Counted from the stretch's first letter, positions 22,596 through 30,722 are shown. The stretch is DNA of 46,749 nucleotides from Chloroflexota bacterium (GCA_016191955.1 JACPVC010000018.1:1-46749); one strand, 5' to 3'. Notes: generated by a model not told the origin, from the letters alone. Translations and numbers: made by a program.

Positions 22596-23507
22596 ATGAT
22601 GAAGAAATTTTTCGCGCTCTCGAGAACCACGCACGGCGTGCTCGACCTTGCCGGTCCTGGCTTTGTCGCCCTGCTTTGGCTGGGAAGATTCCCGGATGCG
22701 GGGACGATCCTGCTTTCGATCTTTACCGCATTCGCCGCTTACACCGCTATCTACGCGTTGAACGATCTGGTCGGCATTGCAGTGGATAAGGAAAAATTCA
22801 GCGGCGGCATCAATGCCGGGTATTCCGTCGAAGCCTCAGACATGCGCTATCCGCTGGCGCAAAACGTGCTGAGTTACCGCAGCGGCTTGCTTTGGTTTGC
22901 AGGTTGGTTTGCCGCGGCGCTGGTCTGTTCCTACTTCCTCAACCCCACCATCGACATCATCCTGATCGCCGCCGCCATTTTGGAAGTCATTTATGTGCTT
23001 CTCCTCAAGGTCACCTACCTGCGCACTTTCGTCAGCGGCTTGGTCAAATCCAGCGGTCCGATTGCCGCCATTTATGTGGTGGACCCCAACCCATCGATCC
23101 AGTTGGTCTTGTTGATCCTCGCCTGGGTCTTCGTATGGGAGATCGGCGGGCAAAACGTTCCAGCAGATTGGAACGACACCGTCGAAGATAAACGCGTGAA
23201 CGCCAAGACCATTCCCTTGCATTTCGGGACAAAAACGGCGGGACTGATCGTCGTGGTAACGCTCTTGCTTACAGTCGTTATCAGCATGTTCCTGCCGCTC
23301 GCCTCACCTCTGACTTTGGGCTGGCCCTACGTGTTGGCAACCGCCGCCGCTGGAGCCTACCTTCTCTTAAGACCGGCGCTGCAACTCGCCAAAATCCAGG
23401 AAGGACGCCAGGCAGCAGCATTGTTCGACAGTGCCAGCTACTATCCGATGGCTCAACTTACGATCATCACCCTTTTTGTCATTCTTGGTCAAGTCCTTGG
23501 AAAATAA
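22596..23507 (+). CDS. UbiA-type membrane prenyltransferase
   Basis: A 303-residue protein with about eight hydrophobic helices. Aspartate motif 1 appears as NDLVGIAVDKEKFSGG and motif 2 as DWNDTVEDKRVNAKTIPLHFG. The first motif lacks the usual middle Asp of NDxxDxxxD (Gly here), so catalysis may be altered. Members join isoprenyl diphosphates to aromatic or other acceptors in the membrane; the UbiA-like EboC of ebo clusters is one relative by context. Starts follow CAGAGGTATTCTT; two adjacent ATGs are possible. It is the last clearly linked gene of the 18962 cluster. The GH13 frame starts inside its end. Confidence 0.75.
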   Translation: MMKKFFALSRTTHGVLDLAGPGFVALLWLGRFPDAGTILLSIFTAFAAYTAIYALNDLVGIAVDKEKFSGGINAGYSVEASDMRYPLAQNVLSYRSGLLWFAGWFAAALVCSYFLNPTIDIILIAAAILEVIYVLLLKVTYLRTFVSGLVKSSGPIAAIYVVDPNPSIQLVLLILAWVFVWEIGGQNVPADWNDTVEDKRVNAKTIPLHFGTKTAGLIVVVTLLLTVVISMFLPLASPLTLGWPYVLATAAAGAYLLLRPALQLAKIQEGRQAAALFDSASYYPMAQLTIITLFVILGQVLGK

Positions 23508-25104
23508 AATACCCTGGTATCACAAAACCAGCATCTATCATATCTACCCGCGCTCGTTCAAAGACAGCAACGGCGACGGCATCGGCGACCTTCAAGGCAT
23601 CATCCAAAAGCTGGATTACATCCACGATTTGGGTTTTGAATCTATCTGGAGTTCGCCCTTCTTCGCCTCACCCCAAGTGGACTTTGGATATGATATTTCC
23701 GATTACAAAAACACCTCGCCCGAATTCGGCACGCTGGACGACGCCCTGCAACTGATTGAAGAGGTTCACCAACGTGGGATGCGCATCATCTTTGATCTCG
23801 TGCTCAACCACACTTCGGATGAGCACCCCTGGTTCAAGGAGTCGCGCTCCTCGCGAGATAACTCCAAAGCAGACTGGTATCTCTGGCGCGATAAACCGAA
23901 TAACTGGAACAGCATGACGGGCGGCAACGGCTGGCATTACGCCAAAGAACGCAGGCAGTATTACTGGTGCAGTTTCCTGCCCTTCCAACCGGATTTAAAC
24001 TGGCGCGATCCTGAAGTCAAGCAGACAATGTTCGATATCGCTCGTTTTTGGCTGGGCAAAGGCGTAGATGGATTTCGGCTGGATATTTTCAATACCATCT
24101 ACAAAGATGCTGAGTTCCGCGATAATCCTTTCACGTTCAAACTCGCGCCAACGCCTGATGATCCATCCGGTTATTTTCAGAAGATGCAATATTCACAAGA
24201 CCAGCCGGAAAGCTTCGAGCTTGCCAAAGAATTCAGGCAGGTCTGTGAAGAATTCGGCGACAAGTTAACTGTCGGCGAGATCACGGCAAAACGGAATATC
24301 GTCCGCCGGTTTGCAGGGGACGAGAAGAATGACGGACTGGCGCTCGCTTTCGATTTCGAAATGCTTGAATTCAAATTCACGGCGGAGTTTTTCCGCAGAT
24401 TGATCGGCGACATCGAAACACATTTCCACCCGCCGTTCATGCCAGTCTATGTTTTCAGCAACCTCGATAAGCGCCGCAGCATCCATCGGCTTGGGAATGA
24501 TGTGCGCAAGGCGAAACTACTCCACATGCTGCAACTGACCATGCGCGGAGTACCGTGCATGTATTACGGCGAAGAGATCGGCATGACGAATCTCAAACTT
24601 CCGTTCAACACCGCGCTCGACCCCATCCCCCATAAATATAAACATCTGCCGCGCTTTATCTTCGACCTGCTCGATGTGACCGTCAACCGCGACGAAGTCC
24701 GCACGCCAATGCAGTGGGACGGGACAAAGAACGCCGGATTCTCATCTGCAGAGAAGGCGTGGTTACCCGTGCATCCAAACTACATGCATGTCAACGTTGA
24801 AAGTGAGAGCAAAGACGGCAAATCGCTTTTGAACACCATAAAAACCTTGATGAAATTCCGCAGCGAGAACCCGGCGATATTGGAAGGTTCATTCGAATTT
24901 CTGGAAGGGTTGCCAACCGGAGTCCTTGGGTATGCGAGAGAAACTGATGGACAAAAACTGCTCGCGCTTTTGAACTTCGCAGAAAAGGCTCAGGATGTAA
25001 AACTCAACTTCTCGGAAGCGGTGTACAGGCTCACGGTCCGGGATGAAGCGCAGGATGGCTCCGCCCATCTAAACGGATTCGGCGGGTTGATCCTGTCTGC
25101 TTAA
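23485..25104 (+). CDS. GH13 alpha-glucosidase/oligo-1,6-glucosidase-like enzyme
   Basis: A GH13 enzyme of about 540 residues. It has YHIYPRSFKDSNGDGIGDLQGI, region I FDLVLNHTSDEHPWF, region II GVDGFRLDIF with the nucleophile Asp, region III TVGEITAK with the acid/base Glu, and YYGEEIGM. It probably hydrolyses or transfers alpha-1,4/1,6 glucosyl groups, perhaps on trehalose or sucrose. Region IV reads FSNLDKRRS: the conserved NHD histidine is Leu, one base change from CAC. No signal peptide, so cytoplasmic. The start is unsure. GTG 23431 is the longest, but TTG 23485 or 23497 fits the family N-terminus better. All overlap the prenyltransferase stop (23505-23507), so reinitiation is likely. Confidence 0.85.
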   Translation: MVKSLENKIPWYHKTSIYHIYPRSFKDSNGDGIGDLQGIIQKLDYIHDLGFESIWSSPFFASPQVDFGYDISDYKNTSPEFGTLDDALQLIEEVHQRGMRIIFDLVLNHTSDEHPWFKESRSSRDNSKADWYLWRDKPNNWNSMTGGNGWHYAKERRQYYWCSFLPFQPDLNWRDPEVKQTMFDIARFWLGKGVDGFRLDIFNTIYKDAEFRDNPFTFKLAPTPDDPSGYFQKMQYSQDQPESFELAKEFRQVCEEFGDKLTVGEITAKRNIVRRFAGDEKNDGLALAFDFEMLEFKFTAEFFRRLIGDIETHFHPPFMPVYVFSNLDKRRSIHRLGNDVRKAKLLHMLQLTMRGVPCMYYGEEIGMTNLKLPFNTALDPIPHKYKHLPRFIFDLLDVTVNRDEVRTPMQWDGTKNAGFSSAEKAWLPVHPNYMHVNVESESKDGKSLLNTIKTLMKFRSENPAILEGSFEFLEGLPTGVLGYARETDGQKLLALLNFAEKAQDVKLNFSEAVYRLTVRDEAQDGSAHLNGFGGLILSA

Positions 25105-25106
25105 TT

Positions 25107-25112
25107 TATAAT
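25107..25112 (+). promoter_or_regulatory. -10 box, leaderless geometry
   Basis: TATAAT lies 7 nt before the ATG at 25120, with no Shine-Dalgarno sequence between. The start site would fall at the ATG. Confidence 0.5.
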
Positions 25113-25119
25113 TTTGCCC

Positions 25120-26025
25120 ATGTCAAAATCCAAAAAACTTATTTCCATTTTTCTTTTCATTGATTTCCTGTTATTGATAGCGACTCTCGTCGTCTTCAAC
25201 TTCGATGTCGTTATTCGATTGAACAATGCCTATAAAGCAGGGACGTTGAGCGAGCAGAAAATTCGCTACGAGATCGCTGCCTATAACCTCAATAGTTGGA
25301 AGCGGGTCACGCCGATAAAAAAGCAGGTTTCGCCGATTGATGGCATGCTGCAGGTCTACGTCCCCGAAGGTGAGTTCGTGATGGGCAAATCTGGGGAGCC
25401 GGATTTCGACTCGCCCGATCATCGCGTGCATCTCGCTGCGTTCTGGATCGACCGCGTGGAAGTATCCAATGCGATGTATGCAGCCTGCGTGGCTGCCGGC
25501 GCTTGTTCAGAGCCTTTTCTCGAAGAAAATCCTTATTATGGCAAGTGGGTATACCGCAACCTGCCTGTCGTGTTTGTCAATTGGTTTGAGGCGACGGAGT
25601 ATTGTGAATGGGCGGGTCGCAGGTTGCCCACTGAAGCCGAGTGGGAAAAAGCCGCGCGGGGAACGGATGAACGCACTTATCCCTGGGGCAAAACGCTCCC
25701 CACGCCGAGGCTGGCAAACTATGCCGAGTCGTTGATCGGAGAGCCTGTTTCTGTTTATCGTTATCCAAGTGGGGCGAGTCCATACGGAGCGCTCAATATG
25801 GCAGGTAACGTGCGCGAGTGGCTGGCAGATTGGTTCGGAAGAAATTATTATTTGGAGTCGCCTGCAAACAACCCAACGGGACTAGTGGCGGGCAACGAAC
25901 GCTCCATGCGCAGCGGCGCGTATGATGCGGATGCAAACGAGATCTACACCACCTCGCGTTACAAACACGAGCCGCAATCAGCGGGTCTCAGCCGCGGGTT
26001 TCGGTGCGCAGAATCTGTAAAATAA
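25120..26025 (+). CDS. Membrane-anchored FGE/SUMF1-fold protein lacking the active cysteines
   Basis: A 301-residue protein with one N-terminal membrane helix (LISIFLFIDFLLLIATLVVF) and an extracellular formylglycine-generating-enzyme-like domain. Typical pieces are VPEGEFVMG, NLPVVFVNWFEATEYCEWAGRRLPTEAEWEKAARG, YPWG, NMAGNVREWLADWFG and GFRCAE. True FGE uses two cysteines in the stretch before the final RYR element; here that stretch (GAYDADANEIYTTSRY) has none. It is therefore unlikely to make formylglycine and may be a binding or scaffold domain, as many bacterial SUMF1 relatives are. ATG 25120 is preferred over the TTG at 25114 because TATAAT ends 7 nt before it. A strong terminator overlaps its stop. 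Confidence 0.8.
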   Translation: MSKSKKLISIFLFIDFLLLIATLVVFNFDVVIRLNNAYKAGTLSEQKIRYEIAAYNLNSWKRVTPIKKQVSPIDGMLQVYVPEGEFVMGKSGEPDFDSPDHRVHLAAFWIDRVEVSNAMYAACVAAGACSEPFLEENPYYGKWVYRNLPVVFVNWFEATEYCEWAGRRLPTEAEWEKAARGTDERTYPWGKTLPTPRLANYAESLIGEPVSVYRYPSGASPYGALNMAGNVREWLADWFGRNYYLESPANNPTGLVAGNERSMRSGAYDADANEIYTTSRYKHEPQSAGLSRGFRCAESVK

Positions 26026-26055
26026 AAAATGGCGGACGTAACGTCCGCCATTTTT
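26025..26055 (+). terminator. Intrinsic terminator
   Basis: A 13-bp perfect stem, AAAAATGGCGGAC (26025-26037) with GTCCGCCATTTTT (26043-26055), right at the stop codon of the FGE-fold gene. Confidence 0.9.
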
Positions 26056-26078
26056 GTTACTTCGTTCTCTACTGCTCA

Positions 26079-26162
26079 CGCCGCCGTCCCTTCGATGAAC
26101 TCAGGACAAGCCTCGGCGGCGATTTCCGAGGGAACCTTGCGCCGAGGACGGCGCAAGGAGCA
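26079..26162 (+). repeat. Twin-hairpin repeat, copy 3
   Basis: Stem 1 GCCGCCG/CGGCGGC (26080-26086 with 26114-26120) has its loop filled by a TTCGATGAACTCAGGACAAG tract. Stem 2 is 10 bp, CCTTGCGCCG/CGGCGCAAGG (26135-26144 with 26149-26158, loop AGGA), ending in GAGCA. It lies downstream of alaS on the opposite sense. Confidence 0.75.
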
Positions 26163-26197
26163 ATTATTGATTTTGTTCTTATTTGTAAGGTAGAGAA

Positions 26198-28984
26198 TTA
26201 CTTCACTTTTTCTTCGACGACTTTCGGAAGTTTTGCCAGCGCTTCCTTGACATCACCTGCGAGGCTACCCTGAGCTAAATTGGGACGCCCGCCTCCCTTC
26301 CCGCCGATGCCTGTGATCAAATCTCCAGCCTTGACTCCCCGTTTGACCACGTCTTCGGTTACGGTGGCAATGACGGTGGTTCCCGATACAAGAACCGCCG
26401 CGCCCTGCTTGGGATACTTCTCGCGAAACTTATCTGCCAGCATGCGCAGCGTATCAACATCCAAGCCGGGGATTTCAACCGCAAGCGTATGAACGTCTTT
26501 CACGGTTTGAACGTTGGCAAGTTGTGATTGGAAAGTAGAAAGTGCGGACTGAGCACGAAGGTTGGCAAGTTCTTTCTTCAATTCAGAAACTTCATCTTGC
26601 AAAGCATCCACTTTGACAGGGATTTCATCCAGCGATGTTTTCAAAGTGCCAGCCGCTTGCTTCAGCGTCTTGAAACGTTTCTGAATCAACTCATACGCGC
26701 CGCGTCCCGTCACCGCTTCGATACGACGCACACCCGCCGCCGCCGAGCCTTCGCTGACGATGAGAAACGCGCCAATGTCGGAGGTATGGTCGAGGTGCGT
26801 ACCGCCGCAAAGTTCGTAGGAGTATTTATCACCTTGCTCAGCGTGCTCCATCGGGAACTTAGCCCCCGATGAGCGAGTGGTGTCTATGATGGAAATGGTA
26901 CGCACGACCTCGCCGTATTTCTCGCCGAAGAGCGCCATCGCGCCTTCCTTCTTGGCTTCGTCGAGAGATTTGGTCACTTTGACCACGGGCATATCCGCGG
27001 CGACGGCATCGTTGACCATCTTCTCGACGCGTTCGATTTGTTCGGGCGTCATGCCTTCGGGGTGGTTGAAATCAAAACGCAGGTGAGTCGACGCGACGAG
27101 CGAGCCTGCCTGCTTGGCTTGGTCGCTGAGGACTTCGTGCAGCGCCTTATGCAGCAAGTGAGTCGCTGTGTGGTTTCGCATGATGTCGTGGCGGCGGTTG
27201 ACGTCCACTTCGGCGGTGGCTTTGTCACCCACTTTAGGATGACCGGAGATAACTTCTCCAATATGGACGATCACACCGGCAGACGCGCGGCGTATGCCGG
27301 TGACTTCGATCTCCCACGCTTCGACTACGCCTCCGGCTCCGCTCAGCGCAACGGACCGAATATAACCAGTGTCGTTGACCTGACCGCCCGCTTCGATATA
27401 GAAGCCGGTCTTGGGCAGGATGACTTCGACCTGGTCGTCCAATTCAGCCGTGTCAACAGATTGCCCATTCACAACAAGAGCCAACACCTCAAGACCTGAA
27501 TACTTGTCTACTTGTGTACCGTTATACGGATCATACTCAACACCGTCCTTGCCTAGTTTCTTTTTGGCTTGTAGGTCTTTGAAGATGCCCGCGAAGAATT
27601 CTGCATCCTCGCCGCCAAGTTTTCCCATGGCTTTGCCGCCGCCGGAGGCTTTGGCGTGTTCTTCCTTTGCGGCATTGAAACCGGATTCGTCCACGTCAAG
27701 TCCCTGTTCGCGGGCGATGTCGCGGCTGATCTCGAAGGGCAAGCCGTAGGTGGCATAGAGGTCGAAGGCTTTGTGACCGTCCAAGACCAGAGAATTAGAT
27801 GATTGGAGATTGGAGAGTAGATTCTGCAAATGGTTAGTACCCGCCTCAACCGTACGGGCGAAGCGGACTTCTTCACGAGTCAGGTTATCCAAAATCGCAG
27901 GTTGGGCTTTGGTCAGTTCGGGGTAGAAATCCCCGTACTCATTGATGACAGCCTGCGCAACTTTGGCGAGGAAGGGTTCGTTGAGCCCGATCTTGGAGCC
28001 GAAACGCGCGGCGCGACGGATAATCATGCGCGCCACATAGTTGCGACCCGCGTTACCGGGCACGACACCGTCCGCGATCAGGAATGCGGCAGAGCGGACG
28101 TGGTCACAGATAACGCGATAGGGCGTGAAGTTTTCGAGCATCTGCTTTTCGGTGTGACCGGTGAGACCGCGCAGAACGTCGAGCGAGCCGGTGAAGAGAT
28201 CAGTCTTGTAATTGGAGTCAACGCCTTGCAAGACGGCAACGATGCGCTCGAAGCCCATGCCGGTGTCTACATGTTTTGCAGGCAAGGGTTCGAGGCGACC
28301 ATCTTCAAACAGATTGTATTGAATAAAAACGTTGTTCCACAGTTCGAGGAAGCGCGTGCATTCACCGTTCACGCCGCAGACGTGGTCGGTGCCGCGCAGG
28401 TTATCGCGTTCTTCGCCGAGGTCGATGTGAATTTCGGAGCATGGACCACAGGGACCGAACTCTGCCATCTGCCAGAAGTTTTCTTTGCGCCCAAAGAAGA
28501 GGACGTGTTCGGGGTCGAAGCCGGGCTGGTCCTTCCAGACGTTCGCCGCTTCATCATCCTGCGGAACATTGCCTTTGTCATCGCGGAAGCAGGTGGCGTA
28601 GAGCTTGTCTTTTGGCAGACCCCACACTTCGGTGAGCAGTTGCCAAGACCAGGCGATGGCTTCCTTTTTATAGTAGTCGCCAAACGACCAGTTGCCAAGC
28701 ATCTCAAAAAAGGTGTGATGCGTATCATCGCGACCCACATCTTCGAGGTCGTTATGTTTGCCTGCCACGCGCATACATTTCTGCGAGTCGACGGCGCGTT
28801 TGTAAGGGCGGGTATCTGTGCCCACAAACACGTCCTTGAACTGCACCATGCCCGAGTTGGTGAAGAGCAGCGTGCTATCCCCGCCCGGGACGAGGGACAT
28901 GGAAGGCACGGCGGTATGCCCATGCTCCACAAAGAAGTCGATGAAGTTCTGACGAATCTGGTTGCCTGTGAGTTTTTTGCTCAT
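26198..28984 (-). CDS. alaS: Alanine--tRNA ligase AlaRS
   Basis: A 928-residue class II synthetase, slightly longer than the usual 870-880. The N-terminal catalytic part starts IRQNFIDFFVEHGHTAVPS and has LLFTNSGMVQFKDVF and the class II motif 2/3 regions, with GPCGPCSEI. The editing domain has HTATHLLHKAL and the zinc-binding CGGTHLDHTSDIGAF. The C-terminal coiled-coil and the DHHA1-type domain (GGKGGGRPNLAQG) are complete. Before the editing domain there is an extra Gly-rich charged insert (KASGGGKAMGKLGGEDAEF). A minus-strand TATAAT (29018-29023) and the ribosome-binding site CGGAGA precede the ATG, so it has its own promoter despite the mini-ORF cassette upstream. Confidence 0.97.
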   Translation of the reverse strand: MSKKLTGNQIRQNFIDFFVEHGHTAVPSMSLVPGGDSTLLFTNSGMVQFKDVFVGTDTRPYKRAVDSQKCMRVAGKHNDLEDVGRDDTHHTFFEMLGNWSFGDYYKKEAIAWSWQLLTEVWGLPKDKLYATCFRDDKGNVPQDDEAANVWKDQPGFDPEHVLFFGRKENFWQMAEFGPCGPCSEIHIDLGEERDNLRGTDHVCGVNGECTRFLELWNNVFIQYNLFEDGRLEPLPAKHVDTGMGFERIVAVLQGVDSNYKTDLFTGSLDVLRGLTGHTEKQMLENFTPYRVICDHVRSAAFLIADGVVPGNAGRNYVARMIIRRAARFGSKIGLNEPFLAKVAQAVINEYGDFYPELTKAQPAILDNLTREEVRFARTVEAGTNHLQNLLSNLQSSNSLVLDGHKAFDLYATYGLPFEISRDIAREQGLDVDESGFNAAKEEHAKASGGGKAMGKLGGEDAEFFAGIFKDLQAKKKLGKDGVEYDPYNGTQVDKYSGLEVLALVVNGQSVDTAELDDQVEVILPKTGFYIEAGGQVNDTGYIRSVALSGAGGVVEAWEIEVTGIRRASAGVIVHIGEVISGHPKVGDKATAEVDVNRRHDIMRNHTATHLLHKALHEVLSDQAKQAGSLVASTHLRFDFNHPEGMTPEQIERVEKMVNDAVAADMPVVKVTKSLDEAKKEGAMALFGEKYGEVVRTISIIDTTRSSGAKFPMEHAEQGDKYSYELCGGTHLDHTSDIGAFLIVSEGSAAAGVRRIEAVTGRGAYELIQKRFKTLKQAAGTLKTSLDEIPVKVDALQDEVSELKKELANLRAQSALSTFQSQLANVQTVKDVHTLAVEIPGLDVDTLRMLADKFREKYPKQGAAVLVSGTTVIATVTEDVVKRGVKAGDLITGIGGKGGGRPNLAQGSLAGDVKEALAKLPKVVEEKVK

Positions 28985-29017
28985 TGCGTCTCCGAAAAAT
29001 TTGAAAATGACTGGCGA

Positions 29018-29023
29018 ATTATA
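29018..29023 (-). promoter_or_regulatory. Extended -10 of alaS
   Basis: On the minus strand TTGGTATAAT: a TG-G-TATAAT extended -10 about 33 nt before the alaS ATG. The spacer and -35 region fall within the edge of the palindromic repeat 29031-29133, which may supply part of the promoter. Confidence 0.55.
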
Positions 29024-29030
29024 CCAAGCG

Positions 29031-29133
29031 CCCTGTCATTGCGAGCCGCGCTCTTGCCTTTTGCGGCGAAGCAATCCCCAAGTTGGCTAGGAGATTGCTT
29101 CGGGCGAAAGAGCAGCGCCCTCGCAATGACGGG
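29031..29133. repeat. TCATTGCGAG palindromic repeat
   Basis: About 103 bp bounded by CCTGTCATTGCGAG (29032-29045) and CTCGCAATGACGGG (29120-29133), with inner arms GAAGCAATC (29068-29076) and GATTGCTTC (29093-29101). This is a foldback element of a kind I recognise as common between genes in many bacteria. It has no coding capacity and sits between the mini-ORF cassette and the alaS promoter. Confidence 0.7.
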
Positions 29134-29139
29134 AATAAA

Positions 29140-29170
29140 AAAGTCCCGAACCTGTTGGTTTCGGGACTTT
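29140..29170 (-). terminator. Terminator of mini-ORF cassette 1
   Basis: Read on the minus strand, AAAGTCCCGAA (29170-29160) pairs with TTCGGGACTTT (29150-29140) and is followed by TTTATT. The same hairpin and loop occur at 30723-30753. Confidence 0.85.
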
Positions 29171-29189
29171 GGGTTTCATTCCATTCGTC

Positions 29190-29270
29190 TCAAGCCGTGG
29201 CAGGTTCACAGGTCGCGCATGTAGCGGCGGCAGCTTGAGCAGCAGCGGACGGCTTGAAAGTTTGTTTCAT
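29190..29270 (-). CDS. 26-residue Ala-rich mini-ORF (cassette 1)
   Basis: A short ORF from ATG (29270) to TGA (29190). It begins MKQTFKPS, continues with Ala-rich codons, and ends TCATCEPATA; 10 of 26 residues are alanine and there are two cysteines. A TTGAAA-16-TATAAT promoter puts the start site at about the ATG, so it would be leaderless. A terminator follows the stop by about 20 nt. Inverted repeats TCAAGCCGT (codons 4-7 region) and ACGGCTTGA (end of ORF, including the stop) can form a 9-bp stem. It may encode a peptide, a leader peptide or only a structured RNA. It lies upstream of alaS on the same strand. A related cassette is at 30768-30824. Confidence 0.45.
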   Translation of the reverse strand: MKQTFKPSAAAQAAAATCATCEPATA

Positions 29271-29278
29271 AGGGCGAG

Positions 29279-29306
29279 ATTATACCACTGAGAGATTTCT
29301 TTTCAA
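29279..29306 (-). promoter_or_regulatory. Promoter of mini-ORF cassette 1
   Basis: TTGAAA (29306-29301), 16-nt spacer, TATAAT (29284-29279) preceded by TGG. It overlaps the stop codon of the upstream GT-C-like gene. The ATG follows 8 nt after the -10. Confidence 0.7.
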
Positions 29307-30694
29307 GAAAAACTAGAGGGGATTTTCGGGTAAAGCGCTGAAAGGGCGCAGCACATCGCACCGATCACAAGGAAGTAATAATTACAAAAAGCCTGTTTGT
29401 TGAAAGCGAAGAAGAGCATCAAACACCACGCAAACGCCGCGACAAACCCATCGGGCGTCCGCGGAAGAAAACGCCACACGAAAAAGAAGGCGAGCGCAAG
29501 CATTGCGAATGCGATCAACTGCGAAGGCTGTATATCGGTGACACGCGCATATGCCGCCAAATAGCTCAATGCATCAAGCCGGAATATTTGATACCACTGT
29601 GCCTCGCCGACATTCCACATAAAGGAAGGGAAATCCCACAAAGCCAGAGGGGCTGTCACCGCTAATGCGACCAGACCAATTTCACTAAATCGACGGAGCC
29701 AGGCAGGGAAAGGCGGTTTGACGGGAAAGAGCAGAAGCATCAGTGGAAAGGTAAACAGTAGGTATTGTTTACTGGCAAAGAGCAAGCCAGCTAAAGCGAA
29801 CAACCAGCGCGGGCGATGAATGGCACAATAAACAACCGCCGTTAGAAACAGGACCACGATCGGTTCCGTCCAACTCTGTTCAATGACATAAAAGGATTTT
29901 GGCGTGAACAAAAAAAGATATGCCGCAAGTTTGGAGCCGCGTCCCGGATGAAGGAAAGCGATCAGCGCGCCGGACAATACAAACGCAAACAAGTGACTGT
30001 AACGTATATCCCCCCCGAACAGATAGCCCAGGGATGAAAAATAAATGCTCAAAGGCGGATACGGATTACCGATGGTCAGAACTCCGTTTTGGATCAATTC
30101 CGCCCCATAGCCATAGATATACTTCTCCCCATAAATATTCGGCGCCGTTAATGTATACGGGTTGACGCCGTTCAGCAAGGCATTACCGGAATTTTGATGA
30201 AAGACGAACACATCGATAAAGGGATATGGCACATGCTTGATCAACCATACGCCGGATAGCCAAAGCGTCAACAACACAAGGACAGTCAACACGTTCTGCC
30301 ACTTCGGCGACATCCACTTGTGCATGGTTAGGCTTGCCACTGCCAGCCCGCCTGCAATGAGGATGCCCGCTCTGAATTGCCACAGGGTGGACAACAGAGA
30401 GAGAAATTCAGAGTCTCCAAAATACGCGAAGGATAACTGGTAAATTTGTAGCAACAATCCCAGCAGAAGAACCGGGAATGAAATTTTGACGAATAGTAAA
30501 TGCCCGAAGGTTGGGCGTGCAAATAAAGCCCAGCCCAGTAATATCAATGAGATCGTCAGGTAAAGGAGAGCGATGCCATTAAGAAAGCCGTTTCCGTGCT
30601 GAAGCGCCTGCCCCAGGCTGATGACAGCCAGCCCCAGGGCAAGGATCACATGTGCAGAATCAAGGTCACGAGGTTTGGGTGCAAAAAATGTCAT
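29303..30694 (-). CDS. Polytopic GT-C-like glycosyltransferase/membrane protein
   Basis: A 463-residue protein with about a dozen hydrophobic helices. Loop blocks VFVFHQNSGNALLNGVNPYTL, YPPLSIYFSSLGYLFGGDIRY and SWTEPIVVLFL, plus the acidic FIDVFVF near the first large loop, look like GT-C-type mannosyl/dolichol-phosphate-sugar transferases (DUF2029-like). Such enzymes move sugars from lipid carriers to glycans outside the membrane. The acceptor is unknown and no glycan operon is adjacent. No ribosome-binding site is obvious before the ATG; a GATAAT sequence lies only 4 nt upstream. The gene may depend on read-through of cassette 2, whose terminator ends about 30 nt upstream. Confidence 0.65.
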   Translation of the reverse strand: MTFFAPKPRDLDSAHVILALGLAVISLGQALQHGNGFLNGIALLYLTISLILLGWALFARPTFGHLLFVKISFPVLLLGLLLQIYQLSFAYFGDSEFLSLLSTLWQFRAGILIAGGLAVASLTMHKWMSPKWQNVLTVLVLLTLWLSGVWLIKHVPYPFIDVFVFHQNSGNALLNGVNPYTLTAPNIYGEKYIYGYGAELIQNGVLTIGNPYPPLSIYFSSLGYLFGGDIRYSHLFAFVLSGALIAFLHPGRGSKLAAYLFLFTPKSFYVIEQSWTEPIVVLFLTAVVYCAIHRPRWLFALAGLLFASKQYLLFTFPLMLLLFPVKPPFPAWLRRFSEIGLVALAVTAPLALWDFPSFMWNVGEAQWYQIFRLDALSYLAAYARVTDIQPSQLIAFAMLALAFFFVWRFLPRTPDGFVAAFAWCLMLFFAFNKQAFCNYYFLVIGAMCCALSALYPKIPSSFS

Positions 30695-30722
30695 AAAGAT
30701 TATCGAAAGAGTATTTGAAGAA

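Noticed and set aside
26004-26273. Plus-strand frame of 89 codons after the FGE-fold gene
   Set aside because: It reads through a terminator and the twin-hairpin repeat; the RRPFDELRTS-like sequence comes from the repeat loop.
27830-29224. 464-codon plus-strand frame antisense to alaS
   Set aside because: It lies opposite the conserved catalytic domain of alaS and runs through the palindromic repeat and mini-ORF cassette; it has no recognisable motif.
28985-29302. T-box riboswitch before alaS
   Set aside because: No T-box sequence or specifier-loop pattern was found; the region holds the repeat, the mini-ORF cassette and simple promoters.
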